From the NCBI GenBank assembly GCA_018064165.1, contig JAGOZV010000014.1:1-11171 (forward strand): DNA of 11,171 nt, in the 5' to 3' direction. Positions 1 through 4,258 of the stretch are shown piece by piece. Under the pieces are notes generated by a model that had not been told where the DNA came from, made no database searches, and worked only from the letters and a program-made list of their open reading frames with translations. Numbering within the stretch: the stretch's first letter is position 1; the number at the start of each line of letters is the position of its first letter. The translations under genes were made by a program, and so were the position numbers. This stretch comes from Candidatus Saccharimonadota bacterium. Lineage in GTDB: Bacteria; Patescibacteriota; Saccharimonadia; Saccharimonadales; Saccharimonadaceae.

Positions 1-647
1 CCGACAAGAATATCTTGTTGCAATTCTGCCGGAAGTTCGCTCGCTTCATCTACACCTCCAATATATGTTGGTGTCTCAACAGGTGCTTTTGGCTCTTCAG
101 GCAGTTCTACTTTTTTGTCATTGCTTTCCGTAGAGAATGCACCCAAAGGTCGTTTGTCTACTTTAAGATTATCTATAAAAGGTGATTCTTTAATTTTTTC
201 CTCTAGTTCTACAGCAATTGGGTCAAAGATCTCTGGAGTTGGCTCCTCGGCAGGTTCTATAATTGGAGCGACTGTTGGTTCTGCGGTATGATTTCTTAAT
301 TCTTTTACTGGGTTGCGTTTTAATGGATTCACTACATCTATAATCGGGCCCCTCTTAGCCTCTGGCACTACTTTTTCTCGCTTAACAGTTGGTGTAAGCT
401 CGACGCTGGAGTTTGCCGAAGAGAATGAGTCTAACGATCGCGTGTTTTGTTTTGAGACAGGACGGTTTGCCGCAGGCCGTGGATTCGAGAAAAACTGCTT
501 TTTTGGTGCTGGTTCTAAGGAAGAAGCCACAGGCTCCTCAGAAACAGCAGGGCTAGGCTCTACCGTACTTGGTGATGATTCTTCACTAAAATCGTCGATC
601 GCTGATTGCACCGCTCTATCTAGTTCTTCAAAATCAATATCAGTCAT
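1..647 (-). CDS. Acidic, proline-rich protein of unknown function (partial, continues past left edge)
   Basis: An open frame of 215 codons reads from ATG at 647 to the window edge without a stop. It begins MTDIDFEELDRAVQSAIDDF. The rest is low in hydrophobic residues and rich in Glu, Pro, Ser and Ala, with basic patches (for example PKKQFFSNPRP and KRNPVKELR). No signal peptide, membrane segment or enzymatic motif is visible, so this part looks largely disordered, and any folded or membrane domain would lie beyond the edge. The start is supported by a G-run overlapping the tpiA stop codon, 5 bases from the ATG, implying coupling to tpiA. I do not recognise a named family. A short N-terminal DIDFxELDxAV-type motif seems familiar from Saccharibacteria hypotheticals, but that is memory only. 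The reality of the gene is well supported by frame length, start signal and operon position; its function is unknown. Confidence 0.8.
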   Translation of the reverse strand, partial: MTDIDFEELDRAVQSAIDDFSEESSPSTVEPSPAVSEEPVASSLEPAPKKQFFSNPRPAANRPVSKQNTRSLDSFSSANSSVELTPTVKREKVVPEAKRGPIIDVVNPLKRNPVKELRNHTAEPTVAPIIEPAEEPTPEIFDPIAVELEEKIKESPFIDNLKVDKRPLGAFSTESNDKKVELPEEPKAPVETPTYIGGVDEASELPAELQQDILV

Positions 648-650
648 TAT

Positions 651-656
651 CCCCCC
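651..656 (-). promoter_or_regulatory. Shine-Dalgarno-like G-run for the partial left-edge gene
   Basis: On the minus strand the tpiA end reads AAATAGGGGGGATAATG. The six G bases start with the last base of the tpiA TAG stop and end 3 bases before the ATG at 647. Stop codon and ribosome-binding site are thus merged, which favours reinitiation or coupling of the downstream gene. Confidence 0.55.
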
Positions 657-1426
657 TATTTTGCCGCCTCATCGGCAGTTTCTACTATTTTTTCAAATTG
701 ATGAGCATCTAAACTTGCTCCCCCTATTAATAAACCATCTACCCCTGGGGTAAGCAAATAACTTCCAGCGGTAGCGGATGTTACACTACCACCATAAATA
801 ACCGTAACCCTATGCGCCCATTTAGCGCCATAAAGGTGACGAATCGTTTCGCGAATTACCCTTACGGCGTCTGTAACGTCTGTAGGCGACGCATTATCTC
901 CGGTTCCTATAGCCCAAATTGGCTCGTATGCAATAATTACATTCTCTAGCTCAATACTTGTTACATTCGCCAAACCGCCCACTAGCTGATCACGAATTAC
1001 ATCTGCAGTTTCGCCACTAGAACGTTCCCACATAGTTTCACCGATGCACAAAATTGGCTTAATTTGATTACGAAGAGCCGCCTGAACTTTATTGCGAATG
1101 TCTTTATCATTTTCGTGGAATAAATAGCGCCGTTCCGAATGGCCAACAAGACCATACTGAACCATTCCCTTTAATTGTGTTGCAGAAACTTCTCCTGTAA
1201 ATGCGCCGTGGTCACGCCAGTAAAAATTTTGTACTGCCAACTTAAACTGACGCAAATTAACCTGTAAGCTTAAAGTTTGAAGAGCCAACGTTGTAGGCGC
1301 CAATACCACAGTTACGTCTCGTCTTTTACGAACAATTTTTGATATTTTTTCTAGATACAAACTAGATTCCTGAACGTTGAAATTCATCTTCCAGTTTGCA
1401 ACAATCAATTTACTTTTATCTGCCAT
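656..1426 (-). CDS. tpiA: Triosephosphate isomerase
   Basis: Interconverts dihydroxyacetone phosphate and glyceraldehyde 3-phosphate in cytosolic glycolysis. The 256-aa length is normal for a single TIM barrel. Visible active-site elements are the N-terminal VANWKMN strand (Asn11, Lys13), the GHSERR motif with electrophilic His96, the AYEPIWAIGTG segment with catalytic base Glu168 and the start of flexible loop 6, and the phosphate-binding YGGSV (211-215) and LIGGASL (233-239). I chose ATG at 1426 because a GTGGGA ribosome-binding-like stretch lies just upstream. A GTG at 1435 would add MGI but has no upstream Shine-Dalgarno and would use that stretch as coding sequence. The gene follows pyk in the same direction after about 80 bases and is followed by an acidic protein gene 8 bases after its stop. 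All key residues are intact. Confidence 0.97.
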   Translation of the reverse strand: MADKSKLIVANWKMNFNVQESSLYLEKISKIVRKRRDVTVVLAPTTLALQTLSLQVNLRQFKLAVQNFYWRDHGAFTGEVSATQLKGMVQYGLVGHSERRYLFHENDKDIRNKVQAALRNQIKPILCIGETMWERSSGETADVIRDQLVGGLANVTSIELENVIIAYEPIWAIGTGDNASPTDVTDAVRVIRETIRHLYGAKWAHRVTVIYGGSVTSATAGSYLLTPGVDGLLIGGASLDAHQFEKIVETADEAAK

Positions 1427-1463
1427 TATTCCCACTGCTTTTTTGCTTATGCTTGTTGATTTT

Positions 1464-1492
1464 AGTTTACCTTATTTTTGAACTTTCGTCCA
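1464..1492 (-). promoter_or_regulatory. Candidate sigma-70 promoter upstream of tpiA
   Basis: In the pyk-tpiA gap the minus strand carries TGGACG (1487-1492), a 17-base spacer and TAAACT (1464-1469). Each box matches four of six consensus positions. It would give a leader of about 30 bases before the tpiA ATG. No terminator is seen between pyk and tpiA, so read-through from pyk is also likely. Confidence 0.35.
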
Positions 1493-1506
1493 GTTTTTAG
1501 GCATAT

Positions 1507-2928
1507 TTATTGAATTGTGCGAATTGTAATTCGGTTAGTCATTCCCGCTACACCAGGTTGACTGCCACTTACAATAACTACAGTCGCTGGAGGAGTCCCA
1601 AAATAGCCGTCATCTTTTAATTCTTCAGCAATTTTATAACCAGCATCGTCGGAATCGGGCCGAACAAAACTGCGGTTATCGTAACGAAGAGACAGCTGTT
1701 GAGCGACGTGTTTTTGACTTGTTACGGAAATAAGCTTCACGTCGGGCCTAAACCCAGCAATGCTTCGCGCAGTAGAGCCGTTCTTTGTTTCAGCAATTAT
1801 GGCAGAAGCATTTAGCTGTTTTGCAATATTAACTGCAGCCCTACTAATAGCATGTCTATTTTCATGATTTGGCTTTGCAATTTTTTCAATTGGATTTTCC
1901 ACAGAAATATTTGTTTGCGTATACATAATTATTCTACGCATCTCTTGAACGGTTTCGATTGGATAATCGCCATTGGCAGTTTCGTCTGACAACATAACTA
2001 CGTCTGCGCCCTGAATTACTGCATTTGCGACATCGCTAACTTCGGCACGAGTAGGAGATGGATTGTCTGTCATACTTGAAAGCATTTGCGTTGCAACAAT
2101 GACCAACTTACAGTGCCTTCGGCATAGCTCAATTAGCTTACGCTGCACAACAGGCACAACAAAATCTCCGGCTTCAATAGCTAAATCGCCCCTGGCTACC
2201 ATTACTCCATCAGATTCTTTAACAATCTCTTCCATTACTTCTGGTTCTATCGCTGCTTTTGTCTCAATCTTAGAAATTATTCTGGCATGTGAACCACCAT
2301 CTTTCAAAATCTTACGCAACTGACGCACATCGTCCGGACTTTGAATAAAACTTAAAGCTACGAAATCTATGTCTTTATTTAATCCGTACTGAATATCACG
2401 CATATCTTTTTCAGTGATAATATCTCCTGCAAAATCCGTATTAGGCAAATTAATACCTTTATTGCTCATAAGCGTACCCGAATTTTCCACGCGAACTTTA
2501 ATTGCCGTGTCTGAAACAATATCTGTTACAATTGTTTTAATTTTTCCATCAAAAATATAAACTGGCTCTGAAACCTTCACCTTTTGCGCTAAATTATATT
2601 GAACTGGCAAAACATTATCGCTTTGCCCTTCAGCTGCATAATCTAGAATGAATTCATCGCCGGCAGCTGCTTCAATTGGCGCCTGCAGTTTACCAAGCCT
2701 AATTTTCGGACCCTGCAAATCCTGTAGTATTGCCACATGTCTGCCCATTTTTTCACTTTTTTCGCGAATCCAGGCAATTTGCTGATCACGCTCACTATAT
2801 TCACCATGGCTAAAGTTTAGCCTGAAACCGTTGGCACCTTCTTTAATTAAAGTCTGAATAGACTCTTCATTATTCGTTCGCGGCCCAATGGTCGCTAAAA
2901 TTTTTGTTCTTTTAAAATTATTTTCCAT
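1507..2928 (-). CDS. pyk: Pyruvate kinase
   Basis: Transfers phosphate from phosphoenolpyruvate to ADP, the last ATP-yielding step of glycolysis. At 473 aa it has the usual bacterial length. Visible motifs are KILATIGPRTNN (9-20), FRLNFSHG with Arg36 and Asn38, ILQDLQGPKIRLG (67-79), ALSFIQSPDDV (191-201), the catalytic signature IISKIE with Lys220 and Glu222, MVARGDLA with metal-binding Asp248, and NPSPTRAEVSDVANAV (289-304). The B domain lies roughly at 80-170, and a C-terminal regulatory-type domain ends in GVAGMTNRITIR. The pyruvate-kinase segment usually written MLSGETA is MLSDETA here, and GDLGVEIP is GDLAIEAG: mild departures next to the active site. ATG at 2928 is chosen over an in-frame TTG-type extension to 2985, because the extension would cover a strong promoter and a terminator and lies outside family alignment. 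tpiA lies downstream. Confidence 0.96.
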   Translation of the reverse strand: MENNFKRTKILATIGPRTNNEESIQTLIKEGANGFRLNFSHGEYSERDQQIAWIREKSEKMGRHVAILQDLQGPKIRLGKLQAPIEAAAGDEFILDYAAEGQSDNVLPVQYNLAQKVKVSEPVYIFDGKIKTIVTDIVSDTAIKVRVENSGTLMSNKGINLPNTDFAGDIITEKDMRDIQYGLNKDIDFVALSFIQSPDDVRQLRKILKDGGSHARIISKIETKAAIEPEVMEEIVKESDGVMVARGDLAIEAGDFVVPVVQRKLIELCRRHCKLVIVATQMLSSMTDNPSPTRAEVSDVANAVIQGADVVMLSDETANGDYPIETVQEMRRIIMYTQTNISVENPIEKIAKPNHENRHAISRAAVNIAKQLNASAIIAETKNGSTARSIAGFRPDVKLISVTSQKHVAQQLSLRYDNRSFVRPDSDDAGYKIAEELKDDGYFGTPPATVVIVSGSQPGVAGMTNRITIRTIQ

Positions 2929-2938
2929 ACGAAGAACT

Positions 2939-2967
2939 ATTATAGCACAGTTCGTGCCATTCTTTAA
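2939..2967 (-). promoter_or_regulatory. Extended -10 promoter of pyk
   Basis: The minus strand carries TGCTATAAT, a perfect TATAAT (2939-2944) with TGn extension (2945-2947), and a weak -35 TTAAAG (2962-2967) at 17 bases. Only 10 bases separate the -10 box from the pyk ATG, so the transcript should start 0-4 bases before the start codon. No Shine-Dalgarno is possible in so short a leader. Confidence 0.7.
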
Positions 2968-2968
2968 G

Positions 2969-2998
2969 AAAAAAGCCCTAAGCATTAAGCCTAGAGCT
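2969..2998 (-). terminator. Rho-independent terminator after tRNA-Glu
   Basis: On the minus strand AGCTCTAGGC, loop TTAAT and GCTTAGGGCT form a 10-bp stem with two G-T wobbles, followed by a run of T bases. It sits 8 bases beyond the tRNA-Glu CCA end and directly before the -35 box of pyk, so it separates the tRNA transcript from pyk. Confidence 0.8.
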
Positions 2999-3006
2999 AC
3001 TTTCTA

Positions 3007-3081
3007 TGGTGATCTCACCGGGAATCGAACCCGGATTGCCAGGATGAAAACCTGGTGTCCTAACCGTTAGACGATGAGACC
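3007..3081 (-). tRNA. tRNA-Glu (anticodon UUC)
   Basis: A full cloverleaf is readable on the minus strand. The acceptor is GGTCTCA with TGAGATC. The D arm is GTCT with GGAC. A perfect 5-bp anticodon stem CCAGG/CCTGG encloses loop TTTTCAT with anticodon TTC. The T arm is CCGGG/CCCGG around TTCGATT, the discriminator is A, and CCA is encoded. tRNA-Glu(UUC) is a classical substrate for 2-thiolation at U34 by MnmA, whose gene is also in this window. Confidence 0.97.
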
Positions 3082-3101
3082 GCAACAGCAATTCAAAAAA
3101 T

Positions 3102-3110
3102 ATTATATCA
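3102..3110 (-). promoter_or_regulatory. Extended -10 promoter of tRNA-Glu
   Basis: The minus strand reads TGATATAAT, a perfect TATAAT (3102-3107) with a TGn extension (3108-3110), 20 bases upstream of the mature tRNA 5' end. No convincing -35 box is seen at 16-18 bases. The region upstream overlaps the -35 of the divergent tRNA-Gly promoter. Confidence 0.65.
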
Positions 3111-3113
3111 AAG

Positions 3114-3143
3114 TTGCGAGCAAATAGCTAGCTGTGTTATAAT
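3114..3143 (+). promoter_or_regulatory. Promoter of tRNA-Gly
   Basis: TTGCGA (3114-3119), an 18-base spacer ending in TGT, and TATAAT (3138-3143) form a -35 plus extended -10 promoter. It predicts a 5' leader of about 25 bases to be removed by RNase P. It is interleaved with the divergent tRNA-Glu promoter. Confidence 0.65.
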
Positions 3144-3175
3144 TATTTTTACACAATCTTAGTTGTGACTAGTAT

Positions 3176-3250
3176 GCGGGCGTCGTATAATGGCTAATAC
3201 ATCTGCCTTCCAAGCAAATAATGAGAGTTCGATTCCCTCCGCCCGCACCA
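3176..3250 (+). tRNA. tRNA-Gly (anticodon UCC)
   Basis: The acceptor GCGGGCG pairs perfectly with CGCCCGC. The D arm is GTAT/ATAC, the anticodon loop CTTCCAA holds TCC, the T loop is TTCGATT, the discriminator is A, and CCA is encoded. Two stems are imperfect. The anticodon stem TCTGC/GCAAA has a C28-A42 mismatch, and the T stem GAGAG/CCCTC has an A52-C62 mismatch. Strong promoter and terminator argue that it is expressed. The structure is good enough to call, with the mismatches noted. Confidence 0.9.
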
Positions 3251-3264
3251 AAATTCGTTTCTAT

Positions 3265-3297
3265 AAAAAATACCTGCTTTTTGGCAGGTATTTTGAT
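3265..3297. terminator. Bidirectional rho-independent terminator between tRNA-Gly and the DUF5684 gene
   Basis: AAAATACCTGC (3267-3277), loop TTTTTG and GCAGGTATTTT (3284-3294) make an 11-bp perfect stem. T bases follow on the plus strand, and a T-rich stretch also follows on the minus strand. It lies 16 bases after tRNA-Gly and 21 bases after the DUF5684 stop codon, so it can end transcription from both sides. Confidence 0.85.
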
Positions 3298-3315
3298 TTC
3301 AGCAATTTAATAAAA

Positions 3316-4026
3316 TTATTGGTTAACGAAAGAAGTTGGTGGCTGTTGTTGCTGATCGTTGGTGTCCTCGGGCTGTGGTGCAACAGGTGCCTGAGGTGCT
3401 GCTACGTCAGCCGGCGGCACATTAATCTCTGTTGGTTGCTGCGGAACAACTATTTCAGCCGATGGCACATTTGCTTCTGTTGGTTGCTGCGGAACAACTA
3501 TTTCAGCCGATGGCACATTTGCTTCTGTTGGCTGAGCCTTTGCAGTCTCTGCATTCGCAAGGCTTGGTGCTCCTAGGCTATCATTCCACTGATCTTTACC
3601 TAACACTAGCATACTTAACCAGATTGGGCTGCTGAGCGCAGCAAGAATAGTCATGCTCACCCCGTGGCCAAACTTTAAGTTAATATTGTAGGTAGCTACT
3701 ATCATCATCACTAATCCAATAATGTTTAGAACAGGAATATAGAGAAAAATTGACCAAAAACCTTTTTGTCCGCCAATTTCAAATAATTTCCAGTTATTCA
3801 GAAATGGGACCCATGCTTTCCACCAGGCCAATCCTGCTTTTTTGAAAACTTTGCCTAACATTACATAGTTAATTATTAAATACAAAAGACTGATCGCAAG
3901 AACACCCAAAACGATTGCAAGTCCCATGCCATTTCCAATAGCATTTTGTGCTTGCGTAATACCCTGAGCCGTAGTTGTCGTATTAATAACCTCTGGGCTT
4001 ACGGTTATTATTTCTGTTTCACTCAT
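3316..4026 (-). CDS. DUF5684-type membrane protein with repeat-bearing proline-rich tail
   Basis: A 236-aa protein of unknown function. A hydrophilic Thr-rich N-terminus (1-33) precedes membrane segments at about 34-57, 88-112 and 124-142. Between the first two is the motif AGLAWWKAWVPFLNNWKLFEI (64-84, mostly W, P and aromatics), and then IGGQKGFW and YIPVLNIIGLV. I recognise this pattern as the DUF5684 family. The C-terminal third (about 145-236) is soluble, rich in Pro, Gln, Glu and Val, and holds two identical 16-residue repeats (165-180 and 181-196) and a third diverged copy (197-212). A consensus AAGGAG lies 8 bases before the ATG, fixing the start. It is apparently monocistronic, bounded by the terminator at 3265-3297 and the tRNA-Arg promoter region. 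The family is reasonably sure; its role is not known. Confidence 0.9.
   Translation of the reverse strand: MSETEIITVSPEVINTTTTAQGITQAQNAIGNGMGLAIVLGVLAISLLYLIINYVMLGKVFKKAGLAWWKAWVPFLNNWKLFEIGGQKGFWSIFLYIPVLNIIGLVMMIVATYNINLKFGHGVSMTILAALSSPIWLSMLVLGKDQWNDSLGAPSLANAETAKAQPTEANVPSAEIVVPQQPTEANVPSAEIVVPQQPTEINVPPADVAAPQAPVAPQPEDTNDQQQQPPTSFVNQ
3428..3531. repeat. Perfect 48-bp tandem duplication inside the DUF5684 gene
   Basis: Bases 3428-3475 and 3476-3523 are identical, and identity runs 8 bases further (3524-3531). The unit equals 16 codons, so the frame is preserved. A diverged third copy at the protein level lies just before it on the plus strand. Exact identity at silent positions points to recent slippage or unequal recombination. 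Confidence 0.95.
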
Positions 4027-4034
4027 TTACTCAT

Positions 4035-4040
4035 CTCCTT
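4035..4040 (-). promoter_or_regulatory. Shine-Dalgarno of the DUF5684 gene
   Basis: AAGGAG on the minus strand, 8 bases before the ATG at 4026. It is among the strongest ribosome-binding sites in the window and contrasts with the leaderless-looking genes. Confidence 0.8.
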
Positions 4041-4066
4041 ACATTAAATGGATCTTAATATTACTT

Positions 4067-4089
4067 AATATACCTTATCTTTTATGTTT
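4067..4089 (-). promoter_or_regulatory. Weak candidate promoter of the DUF5684 gene
   Basis: TATATT (4067-4072) on the minus strand is the best -10 upstream of the gene and would give a leader of about 30 bases. The -35 at 17 bases is poor (a T-rich hexamer). The rest of the 4041-4136 gap is A+T-rich with no other signal I can support. Confidence 0.3.
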
Positions 4090-4136
4090 TAAAAACCAAC
4101 TTAAAAATAAAAAGCAAACATTCTTAAATACATATC

Positions 4137-4145
4137 TGGTATAAT
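4137..4145 (+). promoter_or_regulatory. Extended -10 promoter of tRNA-Arg
   Basis: TGGTATAAT combines a perfect TATAAT (4140-4145) with a TGn extension, 12 bases before the tRNA 5' end. No clear -35 is visible, in keeping with an extended -10 promoter. The leader would be only a few bases. Confidence 0.65.
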
Positions 4146-4157
4146 AATACATGGTAT

Positions 4158-4234
4158 GCCCCGATAGCTCAGCTGGATAGAGCAGGAGACTTCTAAGCTC
4201 AAGGTCGCAGGTTCGAATCCTGCTCGGGGTACCA
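4158..4234 (+). tRNA. tRNA-Arg (anticodon UCU)
   Basis: The acceptor is GCCCCGA/TCGGGGT with a G1-U72 wobble. The D arm GCTC/GAGC and T arm GCAGG/CCTGC are perfect. The anticodon loop CTTCTAA has TCT, the discriminator is A, and CCA is encoded. The anticodon stem GGAGA/GCTCA has only three central pairs, with A31-G39 and G27-A43 mismatches, which is unusual. No clear terminator follows. An A+T-only 6-bp stem at 4238-4262 lacks a T run and overlaps the convergent ATPase gene end. Confidence 0.92.
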
Positions 4235-4258
4235 CAGCTAAATCTATAAAGAAATAAT

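Noticed and set aside
313..753. 146-aa plus-strand open frame across the tpiA end and the left-edge gene
   Set aside because: It lies antisense to tpiA and the acidic protein gene, has low-complexity Ser/Phe composition and shows no start signal or family motif.
2929..2985. N-terminal extension of pyruvate kinase to 2985
   Set aside because: It would translate the pyk promoter and part of the tRNA-Glu terminator, and adds residues with no counterpart in the family.
3428..3523. Possible CRISPR-like repeat
   Set aside because: There are two directly abutting 48-bp copies with no spacers, and they are in frame within a coding gene.
3190..3576. 128-aa plus-strand frame with repeated Cys/Trp-rich segments
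   Set aside because: It begins inside tRNA-Gly and runs through the terminator. The repeats are the antisense reading of the 48-bp tandem in the DUF5684 gene.
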